This document shows positions 20,693 to 30,530 of a stretch of DNA of 33,126 nt, piece after piece (positions within the stretch are counted from its first letter, which is position 1; each line of letters opens with the position of its first letter). Below the pieces are notes generated by a model, which ran no database searches, was not told the origin of the DNA, and was given only the letters and a program-made list of their open reading frames with translations. The translations under genes and the position numbers were made by a program. The stretch comes from a virus, in IMG/VR virus record IMGVR_UViG_3300042544_000106, positions 1-33,126 of that record; one strand, given 5' to 3'.

Positions 20693-23600
20693 TTATTCTA
20701 TTGAACAGTTACAACAAACATCTAATGCACTTATATCTGAATAACATAAAATTTCAGATATAACACATAAACAACATACGTCAAATAAATCTATGTCTGA
20801 AAAGCATAGTTCAAGCGGTGTTGCTTCCCTGAAATCCCATATCAAATATAAATAATCTTCAAGAGCAGGTACAGTAAAGTCAGCATAATTAAATGTTCCA
20901 CTTCCTACATTTGGTGTAGCTGTAGTAGCTAATCCTAATAATATATTTAAATCTACACTATTGTTTCCATAAAGAGTATCTGAAACATGGTATTTAAAAC
21001 TATCTTCTGCAGGATTAAATACAAATGTATCTGTAGCAAATTGGTTTGAAATTAAACTTACTGTACTTCCTGCAGGAGGAAACGCTCCTGTACCTACAAA
21101 ATCTGTTGTAACATTATACCTTGATACAAGTGGTGTACTTGTTCCTGAAGTAAATATAACAAGACTCGACTGTAATGGAGATGTAAAGGCTCCATCAACA
21201 TATCTATATTGTGTATGAACTGTGTCTCCTGACTCATAATCGTTTGTTAAAACAATCTGTACTATATTTAAAGTTGCAGCATTACAACAGTCTGCAAGGA
21301 TGCTTAATGAAAGGTCTCCTATATAGTTTATGGTAAGTAAAACTGTTTCTACAGCTACATTGTTCTTGTCAAAAGTTAGTACACCACCTGTTGATACAAA
21401 TCCTGTGGTGTCAATGACACCATCATAATCAACAATAATCTCAAATGAAGCACCTACACTTAGTCCTGAAACACTATAGTTTACGTCAGTAAGCCCTACA
21501 ACAGGACCTAAGTCTACGCAATACGAAAATGTACTTGCTTCTTCTTCTAAATTACTTAGTGTGAATGTCTGAGAGATACCACAATCCAAACACTGAGGAT
21601 TACTCGGTAGTGGAATATCATTGCTTGATAATACATACTCATTCATGTAAGGGTCAAACCCACCAAGTTTTTGAGTATTAAATGATGTATTAAACTCATC
21701 TCTAAAATAAGTACGCATATTCATTTCAGAGACAACTTTTAGTTGGTCATTTGAGTATGAATCGCCTCTTAGCTGTATAACAGCTCCGCGTTTTACATCA
21801 GTAAAGTATCTATCGTATCCCCACTGAATATAACTCTCAGGGTTAAAACTAATACCATATTTCTCAGTACGTGTAATTTGGTTTCCCAATACCTCAGGTA
21901 CTGAAGCTATAACGCCACCTCCTGTTGAGTCAGATATTAAATTCTTTCCTGATAGGACATAAGATATTTTGTCTTCTTGCAAAGCAAGAACATCATTTGC
22001 TCTACCATCTAAGATATAAATATCTCCAAATGAAGGTTCTAATATTTTATAATTAAGCAATCCTAAGTTAAACTCATTTAGCTTATTAACATTTGATTCA
22101 GCACTGTACACACCACTGTATGTAATGTCAGAGAATCTGTCAGCCTCTTTGTAGTCCTGAGCGGATACGCTTGTTACCCTATTACCAAGATTAAAAGAGT
22201 TGCCTACAATTGAATCCCTTATTTTATAACTCTCTGCTCCATTTCCAAACGCAAAACAATTAAAAAACTTAGTATCTACAATAGCAGGTAATCCTAATGC
22301 AATATCTTGGTTTTGAATATTACCCATGTGATTACCATTTGTAATTGCAAATGACATCTCATTTTCAAAAAATACGTCAGGCAAAGAATCAGATGGTTCT
22401 GTTTCAAATATTATTGTTTTATCTGAACGGAATACAGTAATATTAACCTCTACGTTTGATGCACGAGCATTAGGTTGAAAAAGACCTGTACATGGCAATG
22501 TACCTGTAACCATTAACTCAAGTTGGTTAGTGGTTGTATTTCTAATAAATCTATAATAATTAGTACATAAAGCGGTTGGTATATCGTCTACAGTATTAGT
22601 TATTGCTGTTACAAATTCATTTTCAGGAATACAATCTCCACCTCCTGCATATCTTATTCCATCATTTAAAAACTGCTGTACATTTTCACCAATAAACCAA
22701 TCATACATATTATCGTATGAGTTTCCTGATATAATAGTTCTTTCTAATGTATTTCTTCTTTCCTCACAAAGGTTACCTACACCATCTCTCCATTGTTTTA
22801 TAGAAAGAAGTATTCTACTACCTGCAGGAACATCATAATCTGAAAATTCCCAAGTTGGATTTATCGGGTCAAATCCTGCTGTTTGAGCAGTATTCATTGG
22901 ATAGTATAGTATAGGATAAGGTCCTCCTTTAGGAGAAGTTTCTTTTATTTTACCGGGTGCTATAATAGCTTGTTGGTCCTGAACAATATTAAAACTGTTA
23001 GGATTAATTTTCATATAAACTCCGGCAGGAATAGGAATAAAAACAGCAGGGTCTAATTCTGTTGGTATCTCAATAAAGTCTGAACTCTGAGAAGATTTCT
23101 CAAGAACAGTAGCATACACACAAGATGTAGTAGCACCACTTGAATCAGCTTTTACTATTAATCTATCTCCTACCTCAACCTTACGTGCATTTTCACCCTC
23201 AAGTAAAAAATATGCATTATTAGTTAAAGGGTCTTCAAAGAATATACTACAATAAACTGTCTCGTAATTCTCTTCGTCAGGCTTTATTACAAACTTATAT
23301 CTTGTAGCCCAAGCCGGAGGTAATTGGGTAGTAGGTATAGTTACTTGAATTGAATTTTTAAATGCAGAAAATCCACATGGTATATGCTGAGTATTATTAG
23401 GACTAACCAATGCGGTTGTTGCTCTATTAAACTCATCCATGTACACAATACCAATTTCATAATCACGATTACTGTGCAAGCTCTGAGGATTTGCTATCTC
23501 TTGAAATGTAGCTTGAGCAAAAGTAACCTGATAGTATTCATAGAATGTTTGTGTTGGAGTTACAATATCATCAACATATTGCATTGCAGGAAACTGTAAT

Positions 23601-25192
23601 CCAATTAAGCTACTTCCCGGACTTGTAACAATCCCTATTGGTTGACCAACTGCACTAATTCCACTACCATTTTTAATATAAGCATCTAAGTTATTTGGTA
23701 TTGCACAGTTAAATGCATCAGTAAAAGTTGTACCATTACAAGCATTAGCAACTGTTTGAATATTTGCTATATCACCAATTGCATTTTGAAACTCTATACT
23801 TGTAGCTAATGCATACACAGAAGTATATGTAGTTGATAAGAAAAATGCAAAATTTAATCTAACTTCACCTGTCTCCTCAGTTGGAAAAGGCACTTGTCCT
23901 GTAAACGGGTCAAAATGCTCTATGGTTACATCTAAATTAATTGCAGAACCTGCTACTAAATTTTGTCCTGCTAAATCAAATGTAACTATAGCATTAGTAA
24001 CAGTTACTGCTCCATCAATAGAATAGTTTCCATTAGAAAGTCCATCAGCAATACTTGTATTTCCTATAGCTTCAGATACTAATGATGTTGTATATTCAAA
24101 CTTTACAGGAACACCATTTTCATCAAGTAAATCATATCCTTCAATATAGTTACCATACATCAATCTGTTGCCCATTATTGTTTGAGCCTTTGCAAATCTA
24201 GGTACATTATCATACAGTCTTAATAATTCAGACTCAGATAGGATTGTAAATATTTTACTGTTTGTAAATGTATACTGATAATCTGTATTGTTAGCAAGCC
24301 CTAAATTAGCCTTGTCAAGCTTCTCAATGACTTTAATGATGTTGCCGTCCGCCTTTTTAAAAAGAAGGTCTACACCGACCACTAGAGAGCTTCCTGAGTT
24401 ATATGTGATTCTTGCAGAGTTGCAAAAATTAGTCATGCCCTCATTTAAAAAACTATCAATACTAAAGCTAAAAGGATTGGGCACAAATGCAGGTTGAGAC
24501 CATTGAGATGTGGCACTATACTCTCCGTCAATGTATTTGTATCTATAAGCAAAACAAATAAATCGTGTATTTAAAAAGTTCTCTTGACCATTAGTCACAA
24601 GAGGTTCTACGTCCGGTGATTCTATAGGTGGTTTCTTTATAACAAGTAAAGACTCAGCACTAATTTGGTCTATGTTAGCAATTGGATTTGGATAGTTTCG
24701 ATTAATATTTATAAATCTTGGAGCGTTATAGTCATCAGTAAAGAAAAATAAATCATTAAGAATATCGGTTCCTGTAAATAAATAGCTTGGATTAAAGTTA
24801 AGTGTAGTATCTACACCACCCCCATCATCTATGCTTATAACATGATAGGTAAGTATGTTTGAAAATATGTTATAAGAAACTATTAAATCAAGTTTACCTG
24901 TAGCACCTACAGGAAAATTTGGGTCGTGAATAAGCCAATACAATGTTTCATTTGCACTGTCTTGAATTGCTCCAATACATCTTGCATCTACACTTAATGG
25001 CGTTCCATCAATATATGACAAAGATGTAAGAGGAAGATTACCTTTAGTATTTTCAATGACTCCAACTTCAGAATTTTCAGTTGAACCCATTCTGATATTC
25101 ATAGCATCTACATATTCACCTTCAGGAAGAAGTCGTTGGTCAACAACCTTATTCATCCTTCCCGCTATAAAGTTTCTTGTAAAATTCGCCAT
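20693..25192 (-). CDS. Phage stabilisation / tail 'muzzle' protein (crAss-like)
   Basis: 1499 residues. The N-terminus FTRNFIAGRMNKVVDQRLLP, then GEYVDAMNIRMGSTENSEVG and ENTKGN, is the recognised signature of the stabilisation family that forms the muzzle in crAss-like virions. The rest is strand-rich and repetitive, consistent with a large multi-domain beta assembly closing the tail tube. The C-terminus carries two tandem 20-residue Cys repeats (1460-1479 and 1480-1499), each LCxSDI...DVCCxC, also found in the adjacent 81-residue protein. It starts one base after the stop of the ring-protein gene, so the two are on one message. The family call is secure; the meaning of the Cys tail is unknown. 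Confidence 0.85.
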   Translation of the reverse strand: MANFTRNFIAGRMNKVVDQRLLPEGEYVDAMNIRMGSTENSEVGVIENTKGNLPLTSLSYIDGTPLSVDARCIGAIQDSANETLYWLIHDPNFPVGATGKLDLIVSYNIFSNILTYHVISIDDGGGVDTTLNFNPSYLFTGTDILNDLFFFTDDYNAPRFININRNYPNPIANIDQISAESLLVIKKPPIESPDVEPLVTNGQENFLNTRFICFAYRYKYIDGEYSATSQWSQPAFVPNPFSFSIDSFLNEGMTNFCNSARITYNSGSSLVVGVDLLFKKADGNIIKVIEKLDKANLGLANNTDYQYTFTNSKIFTILSESELLRLYDNVPRFAKAQTIMGNRLMYGNYIEGYDLLDENGVPVKFEYTTSLVSEAIGNTSIADGLSNGNYSIDGAVTVTNAIVTFDLAGQNLVAGSAINLDVTIEHFDPFTGQVPFPTEETGEVRLNFAFFLSTTYTSVYALATSIEFQNAIGDIANIQTVANACNGTTFTDAFNCAIPNNLDAYIKNGSGISAVGQPIGIVTSPGSSLIGLQFPAMQYVDDIVTPTQTFYEYYQVTFAQATFQEIANPQSLHSNRDYEIGIVYMDEFNRATTALVSPNNTQHIPCGFSAFKNSIQVTIPTTQLPPAWATRYKFVIKPDEENYETVYCSIFFEDPLTNNAYFLLEGENARKVEVGDRLIVKADSSGATTSCVYATVLEKSSQSSDFIEIPTELDPAVFIPIPAGVYMKINPNSFNIVQDQQAIIAPGKIKETSPKGGPYPILYYPMNTAQTAGFDPINPTWEFSDYDVPAGSRILLSIKQWRDGVGNLCEERRNTLERTIISGNSYDNMYDWFIGENVQQFLNDGIRYAGGGDCIPENEFVTAITNTVDDIPTALCTNYYRFIRNTTTNQLELMVTGTLPCTGLFQPNARASNVEVNITVFRSDKTIIFETEPSDSLPDVFFENEMSFAITNGNHMGNIQNQDIALGLPAIVDTKFFNCFAFGNGAESYKIRDSIVGNSFNLGNRVTSVSAQDYKEADRFSDITYSGVYSAESNVNKLNEFNLGLLNYKILEPSFGDIYILDGRANDVLALQEDKISYVLSGKNLISDSTGGGVIASVPEVLGNQITRTEKYGISFNPESYIQWGYDRYFTDVKRGAVIQLRGDSYSNDQLKVVSEMNMRTYFRDEFNTSFNTQKLGGFDPYMNEYVLSSNDIPLPSNPQCLDCGISQTFTLSNLEEEASTFSYCVDLGPVVGLTDVNYSVSGLSVGASFEIIVDYDGVIDTTGFVSTGGVLTFDKNNVAVETVLLTINYIGDLSLSILADCCNAATLNIVQIVLTNDYESGDTVHTQYRYVDGAFTSPLQSSLVIFTSGTSTPLVSRYNVTTDFVGTGAFPPAGSTVSLISNQFATDTFVFNPAEDSFKYHVSDTLYGNNSVDLNILLGLATTATPNVGSGTFNYADFTVPALEDYLYLIWDFREATPLELCFSDIDLFDVCCLCVISEILCYSDISALDVCCNCSIE

Positions 25193-25193
25193 T

Positions 25194-26117
25194 TTATTTT
25201 ATCTGCTTGTCCATTCCTCTCATGTTCATCAAGAGTCTGCCGGGGTGAATATTACTTATTCTTATTTTTGCATTACTAAGAAGTGACCTTCTTTTTTTAC
25301 GAGCACGAGCAATAACATATTCTTGAACACCAAGTTTAGAGCTTAGTATTTCATATTCTATTGCTGCATAAATATAGGCTTCAAACAATTTATTTACCGT
25401 AATCAATGAATTATCTCCACCCTCCATACCATCTGATACATACTCTAAGATGCACTGCTCTCCTGACATTGAAGAATCAAAATTTATAACTCCTGATTTT
25501 CTATCAATATTAAATGTAGGATTAAAGTTTGCAGTCTCTGTATTTAATCCATAAGCTCCTCCTATACTATTCTCAAAAACCCATCCCCCATCAATATTCC
25601 AACCTGATTGCCCATCAAATTGATTATTTTGATTTAGATATATGCTTTTTTTCAAATGAGTTAATCTATCATAGTCAATCTCAGAGTATTGTGGAGATAG
25701 GGCATTACCATCTTGGTCAAACAAAATTCTTCCTGTATTATCTTGAAGATATGCTTTAGATGAAATTGTTTGAATATTCTCAGATAATGGACGTAGCCAT
25801 CCATCTTTATACATAGATATACGAACCCAATTTACATAATCAGGTGGTAGAATAAATCTTAAGTTGTCAGGAACGGTTAGTTCTAATACTTTTATTTCTT
25901 TAAACGCATCGTAATTTAATTCTTGTATAGCACGTTTTGCATGGAATAATACCTTATAACGCTCTTCATTATTAACTAAAGAGTGGTTTCCTGAATACAT
26001 TAATAAGAAATTATTTATAATATCTTCTAAACTAACATATTGATAAGAACCCCAATTAGCATCTTCAGGGAGTACTCCCCCATTCTCATAATATTGATAC
26101 TGTGATATATATGCCAT
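25194..26117 (-). CDS. Tail ring / head-tail connector protein (crAss-like, tubular A-type position)
   Basis: 307 residues. MAYISQYQYYENGGVLPEDAN, WGSYQYVSLEDIINNF, VLFHAKRAIQELNYDAF, LPPDYVNWVRISMY, LEYVSDGMEGGDN and SNIHPGRLLMNMRGM are successive blocks conserved in a ring protein of crAss-like phages. Such proteins stack below the portal and play the part of T7 gp11 or P22 gp4 in joining head to tail. The basic C-terminal tail (ARARKKRRSLL) may face DNA or the neighbouring ring. It sits between the other ring-type gene and the muzzle gene, the usual order. Confidence 0.82.
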   Translation of the reverse strand: MAYISQYQYYENGGVLPEDANWGSYQYVSLEDIINNFLLMYSGNHSLVNNEERYKVLFHAKRAIQELNYDAFKEIKVLELTVPDNLRFILPPDYVNWVRISMYKDGWLRPLSENIQTISSKAYLQDNTGRILFDQDGNALSPQYSEIDYDRLTHLKKSIYLNQNNQFDGQSGWNIDGGWVFENSIGGAYGLNTETANFNPTFNIDRKSGVINFDSSMSGEQCILEYVSDGMEGGDNSLITVNKLFEAYIYAAIEYEILSSKLGVQEYVIARARKKRRSLLSNAKIRISNIHPGRLLMNMRGMDKQIK

Positions 26118-26128
26118 ATCTTAAAAAT

Positions 26129-27082
26129 TTATTGTTGCATACTAAATGTAGGTTTCTGTTGTTGTTCTTGAGCCATACCAAATTGAGTAACTTCAGTTTC
26201 ACGAATTGATATTCCACAGTACTCAAGTATTTTTGTAACTAATTTATACTCATCTTCTATAGGCAATTCAAAGTCTTGATAATCATTTTGTGATTGGTCA
26301 AATACAGGTTCTCCATTAGTAAGTGTAATATACGTCCATTTTGGAACTTTAGGGTATCTAAAATAAGTTGCTTCAATCTGACCTTTATTACTTATCGTTA
26401 CAGGATAAAAAGTTAACTCATCACCTTGTAATGCGTAAATAGGAAATTGATTTGTCGGATTAGTTAAATTAGATTTTACTAATAAAGAAAGTTTATTATT
26501 AATTACTTTTTCAGCTTGAACAGTAGTAGAAGAAGAAAAAATACCGTATGAATTAGGAGTTGCAAGAAAAATATTTGAATCTAATATTATTACTGTATTA
26601 CTTGACACAGAAACAACTTTACCAACTAATCCTGTTGTTGTATTGGTTACTACATCTCCTGCAGAAATACCAAGCGACAAGAAAGTAGCTGAACTATCTA
26701 CTAATTGATTACTGACAATTGATGTATTAGTTCCTGTATCTAAAACTACAGGTCTACATACAATGTCTAAAAGCATATACGTATAATATCCTGTAGTTGT
26801 AGGACTTGGCATTGAGAATTTATTTGCAGAAACCTTTGACAAATAGTCTGTACGCAAAAAATATTCTAATACTTCTGCTATAGGCTGTTCAATATCAGCG
26901 TAATCTACACCCGAAACACGAGCGTTTTCAGCATTTATAACCTTATTATAGTTACTGAAGTACTCCTCATATATTTCCATCTGTGAGTTTTGAGCAAACA
27001 AATTGAAATCAGAAGGAGAAATATATCCATAATTGTTTTTATTCAATATAGATAATACTGCATTTCTAACTGAGTTTATCAT
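26129..27082 (-). CDS. Ring/neck structural protein with an inserted beta domain
   Basis: 317 residues from the chosen start. The frame is open to 27145, but MINSVRNAVLSILNKNNYGY reads as the true N-terminus, and the longer form would have to run through the terminator hairpin at 27108-27137. Residues 1-110 are helical (SPSDFNLFAQNSQMEIYEEYF), typical of the second ring protein in crAss-like and related podoviruses. Residues about 115-175 form a beta insert (LVDSSATFLSLGIS, GDVVTNTTTG, KVVSVSSNTVI) similar to a segment in the capsid protein. The C-terminus is Gln-rich (EQQQQKPTFSMQQ). It probably forms part of the head-tail interface; the precise ring position is not known. Confidence 0.7.
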   Translation of the reverse strand: MINSVRNAVLSILNKNNYGYISPSDFNLFAQNSQMEIYEEYFSNYNKVINAENARVSGVDYADIEQPIAEVLEYFLRTDYLSKVSANKFSMPSPTTTGYYTYMLLDIVCRPVVLDTGTNTSIVSNQLVDSSATFLSLGISAGDVVTNTTTGLVGKVVSVSSNTVIILDSNIFLATPNSYGIFSSSTTVQAEKVINNKLSLLVKSNLTNPTNQFPIYALQGDELTFYPVTISNKGQIEATYFRYPKVPKWTYITLTNGEPVFDQSQNDYQDFELPIEDEYKLVTKILEYCGISIRETEVTQFGMAQEQQQKPTFSMQQ

Positions 27083-27107
27083 TGATTCTTTTTTTACAAA
27101 TATACAT

Positions 27108-27137
27108 AAAAAAAAAGAGGGTACAACAAGCACCCTC
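27108..27137 (-). terminator. Intrinsic terminator after the 247-residue gene
   Basis: On the minus strand GAGGGT (27137-27132) pairs with ACCCTC (27122-27117) around a 9-nt loop, followed by nine T residues (27116-27108). One extra G-T pair may close the loop. It lies 34 bases after the stop codon of the 27171-27914 gene and 26 bases before the chosen start of the next gene. Confidence 0.85.
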
Positions 27138-27170
27138 CTCCTCAATAATTGGTTAATAATAAAAGTTTTA

Positions 27171-27914
27171 CTATGCTAAAGTTGCATCTAACATCTTTAA
27201 AGAATCAATACCATCATCACTTTGAAGGTAATGTGCTACCATTTCGTATGGGTCTTCTCCAAAAGGAACAGATAGCATTTTCTTTTTGTTTGTTGCAGTA
27301 TTAAACCATACTTCTTTTTCACCATTTCTAAGTATCAATAGTTTGTTTTCAAAGAATAAACGAATCTTAGCTTGGAATTTTAACTCCGGGTCATTTAATA
27401 TATTCAAAAACTCTTTAGGGTCTCTCTTAGCAAATACTAATATGTCACGCTTTAACTCAGCGGTTGATACAGTAGATGGGTCTTTACCAAACATTACTCT
27501 TGTAAGAGTTTCAAGTTGGTCAAGTGATAATTGACGTGCTTCAACTAAAGCCTCAATCTCTAAGTTTAAATCGTCAACCTCTACTGCAGCATCTTTTTCT
27601 TTGTTTACTTCAGAAAATATAGTACCATTAAATGGGTGATAGTGAAGAAACTCTTGTAATACAGGATTGTTTTTAGGAACTCTTAAAAACCCATCTTCAA
27701 ATATAATAGGTTCTATAATTGCATTTCCATCTTGCTCATCCTCAAATGGTGACTTTTGATTTGTTGAATATCTAAGTGACCTATTAACATTATTCTTTTC
27801 ATCATACCACATTAAAGGAAATCTAGGATGATTTCTTGATGCTAATGTATAAGATAGAGGTGCTCCAATTTTTAATTTATAGACTTTGTCTATAGCTGTT
27901 ATATTCTTTGCCAT
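27171..27914 (-). CDS. Conserved capsid-adjacent phage protein of unknown function
   Basis: 247 residues. Conserved-looking blocks include NPVLQEFLHYHPFNGTIF (about 82-99), RVMFGKDPSTVSTAELKRDI near the middle and PFGEDPYEMVAHYLQSDDGI near the C-terminus, all of which I associate with a protein next to the capsid gene in many phages of environmental Bacteroidota. It is largely helical and acidic. No enzymatic motif is visible. Terminators lie on both sides (27944-27975 and 27108-27137), so it may be expressed from its own promoter or by read-through from the capsid gene. Head completion, decoration or capsid chaperoning are possible roles. Confidence 0.6.
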   Translation of the reverse strand: MAKNITAIDKVYKLKIGAPLSYTLASRNHPRFPLMWYDEKNNVNRSLRYSTNQKSPFEDEQDGNAIIEPIIFEDGFLRVPKNNPVLQEFLHYHPFNGTIFSEVNKEKDAAVEVDDLNLEIEALVEARQLSLDQLETLTRVMFGKDPSTVSTAELKRDILVFAKRDPKEFLNILNDPELKFQAKIRLFFENKLLILRNGEKEVWFNTATNKKKMLSVPFGEDPYEMVAHYLQSDDGIDSLKMLDATLA

Positions 27915-27943
27915 TATTTATTTAATTTAATTTGATTTAATTT

Positions 27944-27975
27944 AAAAAAGGAGAGTGTCTTTAAGGACACCCTCC
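27944..27975 (-). terminator. Strong intrinsic terminator after the major capsid gene
   Basis: On the minus strand GGAGGGTGTC (27975-27966) pairs with GACACTCTCC (27959-27950) over 10 bp with one G-T pair and a 6-nt loop, followed by six T residues (27949-27944). It starts 18 bases after the capsid stop codon. Confidence 0.9.
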
Positions 27976-27992
27976 AATTAATTACTGTCTTA

Positions 27993-29411
27993 TCACCCGT
28001 AACGGAATAATACGAAGTTGTTTGCACCTAAAGTACATACAGCACGCTCAGAAAGGAAGTTAACCTCCATTGCATCTAAGTCGCTTGTAGCAGCACCACC
28101 GGCAGAACCTGTAATCCAAGTTTTGTACCTACGGTCTTCAGCTTCAGAAGCACGATACCTTACGTGTAAGAAAGGACGCTTTGCGTTCTTGCCCATGATT
28201 TGGTCGTATACTGAAGTAGAACCTGCAGGAACCATTAAACCTGTGATAGTACCTGTTGCAGTTGCAGCAGTAGTACTCAAACCACCACGCATTGTTGGGT
28301 CGTTTAGGTATTTCCAATCAGACTTGTAGAAGTCATATCCTCTACGGAATCCTGTGAAACCTAAGTTTAACGCCATGTCAACATCGTTGTCGAATAGACC
28401 ATAAGATGCAGATGCAGCAGCACTAGCTCCGTTATATCCGTTTAATGTAGCCAACATATTGTCAATGTCGAAACTAAGTCCACGATTTACGAATACTACG
28501 TTCTCTTCGATAGCACCTTGCTTATCAAGACGAGATACAATTGAATCCCAATCAGAAAGTGAAGTTGGTGTACCACCTCCCCATACGTTACCACGAAGGT
28601 TTACAACGTAGAAGATACCTTCAGAACCAATGAAGCCTGCAGTTGCAGCACCTGAAGCAGATGCAGCAGGAACTGCTTCAATCATTGAAGTTTCCAAGTA
28701 ATCCTCAAAACGAAGACGAGTCTCGTGTTCTGATTTCAAATACCAAAGGTATCCTGTAGCACCATTCTCAGTAGTTACTTCTACCCATCCGATTTGAGCC
28801 ATGTCAGAACCGTTAACCGCATACTTATCTTTGATGATAATAGGGTTATTAGAGAAGATACTGTCTTCTGATTCCAAAGAACCAACCATTCCGTTAGTAC
28901 CTTTCTTAAATTCAGAACCGTAAATGAATACAGTACACTGAGTAGAAACAGCGAATGCTTGACCTGCAGTCTCATAGTAAGCTACTGTGAAAGTAGTTGC
29001 TGAAGGAACTGCAGTTACGATAGCCTTGTTGAAAACACCTGATGAATTGTTTTGAATCATCAAAGTTTGTCCAACACGGATAGCGATGTAAGTAACACCA
29101 CTGTCAGCTACTGTAAAAGTTGCTGTATTTGATGCTGCTGCTGCTGCTGAAGTACAATTTGTGTACTTAATGTGTAAACGTCCTTGTTCTGCCCATTTGA
29201 TTTGGTCAGAGTTAGACGGCATCTCTGCTCCTACCATACGTAAGAAAGATGCGATTGTACGATTACCATAACGCTCAAATTCTTTTTCGTAAGTATCAGG
29301 AAGATACTGATTCAAGAAGTCAAAGTTGGTAATGTAGTTTGTCTGTAACGCTACCTGTTCTGCAGCAGGCTGCAGGGCGTAGGTGGGGTTATTTAAAAGT
29401 GCACTTGCCAT
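27993..29411 (-). CDS. Major capsid protein (crAss-like, HK97 fold)
   Basis: 472 residues. The N-terminal blocks AEQVALQTNYITNFDFLNQYL, YEKEFERYGNRTIASFLRMVG and SDQIKWAEQGRLH are the recognised signature of crAss-like major capsid proteins, and the C-terminus MEVNFLSERAVCTLGANNFVLF is equally typical. The body fits an HK97-fold shell subunit. Residues about 80-167 form an Ala-flanked beta-rich insertion (ADSGVTYIAI, VGQTLMI, KAIVTAVPSATTFTV). The codon choice looks less A/T-extreme than in neighbouring genes, as expected for a very highly expressed protein. It follows the scaffold-like gene and is ended by a strong terminator. Confidence 0.88.
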   Translation of the reverse strand: MASALLNNPTYALQPAAEQVALQTNYITNFDFLNQYLPDTYEKEFERYGNRTIASFLRMVGAEMPSNSDQIKWAEQGRLHIKYTNCTSAAAAASNTATFTVADSGVTYIAIRVGQTLMIQNNSSGVFNKAIVTAVPSATTFTVAYYETAGQAFAVSTQCTVFIYGSEFKKGTNGMVGSLESEDSIFSNNPIIIKDKYAVNGSDMAQIGWVEVTTENGATGYLWYLKSEHETRLRFEDYLETSMIEAVPAASASGAATAGFIGSEGIFYVVNLRGNVWGGGTPTSLSDWDSIVSRLDKQGAIEENVVFVNRGLSFDIDNMLATLNGYNGASAAASASYGLFDNDVDMALNLGFTGFRRGYDFYKSDWKYLNDPTMRGGLSTTAATATGTITGLMVPAGSTSVYDQIMGKNAKRPFLHVRYRASEAEDRRYKTWITGSAGGAATSDLDAMEVNFLSERAVCTLGANNFVLFRYG

Positions 29412-29432
29412 TTTTTTTAAATTTAAATTGTT

Positions 29433-30530
29433 TTAAAATCGTTTTATACTGCGTATTTTCAGGTTTCTACCTGAATCAGGATTTACAGCCTTTACCTGAA
29501 ATCCATCAGTTGTTTTACCAATTTCAGGTACTCTACGTTCAGACATTTGAATATTTTTAATGCCTTTCATCGTACCCTCCGTTGCATCTGACTGTCCTTG
29601 TTCATAAAAGAACTTAGCAAATTTTTCAGGATTCATTGCTATTGACAATGACCTATGATAGCCTGATGCGTCTTTCATTAAACCTTGCTCATCCAAGAAC
29701 CTATTAATAAAGTTCTGTGGAGTGGATTGGTTTTTTTTCAACTCATTAGCATCACCCGGAGCAAACGTAAACTTCTTGTCATTAACATTAAACTCAAAAC
29801 CTTTGAACTCATTGTTAAAAACATCATTCGTCTTTTGGTCAAACCATTGACGTTTACGATTGTTTTCCTCCTCTATGGTCTTTGCCTGTTGGGTATATTG
29901 CTTATAGCTTTCGTATACTTCCTTCTCTTCATCGGAGATAAATGCCGTTCTTGACTCAAGAGGCATCTTGTATTTTTCCTTGTAAGAATTGAAGTATTTC
30001 TTGGCTTCAGCAAGAACTTTCTTCTTTGTGATTTTTACTCTTTTAATGGTTGACTCATCATCCAAATCTTCATCGTATCTGTAATCATCCATTAACGACT
30101 CGATGTCATCACTATCGAGTCCTTCCTGCGTAGCAGTTAAGTATTCTTTAAGGAGTTTATCAGGGTCCATTGAATCAAAATCTTTCTTAAGATTAATGAA
30201 ATCTTCAAAACCTCTGCCTGTTTCCTTTTTATATTTCATGTAAGCAGCTACATCTTCCGGAATAACCTCTGCGTTTTCACGTTCAGCTACTAAATCGTCT
30301 AATGAGTTAATCTGCTTATTATACCTTTTACCAATATATGAAAGAACGTCTTCGTCTTTTAATTCTATTTCTACTGCTGCAGGTGCTTCTGCTACTTCTA
30401 CTACTATTTCTTCACTACCTGAATCATTATCTTGATTCATTTGTTTTTCATGCTTATCAAGCAATTCTTGTTCTACTTGTTGAACACTTTTTGGTTCAAT
30501 TATGTCTAATGCTCTTACTTTATATTCCAT
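29433..30530 (-). CDS. Scaffold-like capsid assembly protein
   Basis: 365 residues, strongly charged and predicted helical throughout, with an acidic N-terminal part (SGSEEIVVEVAEAP), acidic clusters around DYRYDEDLDDEST, a Lys-rich coiled-coil middle (RVKITKKKVLAEAKKYFN) and a basic C-terminus (GRNLKIRSIKRF). A charged helical protein encoded between portal and capsid genes with a basic tail is the usual scaffold profile; the tail normally binds the capsid shell. No protease motif is seen. Assignment rests on composition and gene order, not on sequence identity to a known scaffold. Confidence 0.65.
   Translation of the reverse strand: MEYKVRALDIIEPKSVQQVEQELLDKHEKQMNQDNDSGSEEIVVEVAEAPAAVEIELKDEDVLSYIGKRYNKQINSLDDLVAERENAEVIPEDVAAYMKYKKETGRGFEDFINLKKDFDSMDPDKLLKEYLTATQEGLDSDDIESLMDDYRYDEDLDDESTIKRVKITKKKVLAEAKKYFNSYKEKYKMPLESRTAFISDEEKEVYESYKQYTQQAKTIEEENNRKRQWFDQKTNDVFNNEFKGFEFNVNDKKFTFAPGDANELKKNQSTPQNFINRFLDEQGLMKDASGYHRSLSIAMNPEKFAKFFYEQGQSDATEGTMKGIKNIQMSERRVPEIGKTTDGFQVKAVNPDSGRNLKIRSIKRF

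Noticed and set aside
27083-27145. N-terminal extension of the ring/neck gene to 27145 (MRRRVLVVPSFFL...), resembling a signal peptide
   Set aside because: It would translate through the T-run and hairpin of the preceding terminator; the start at 27082 gives a conventional structural-protein N-terminus.
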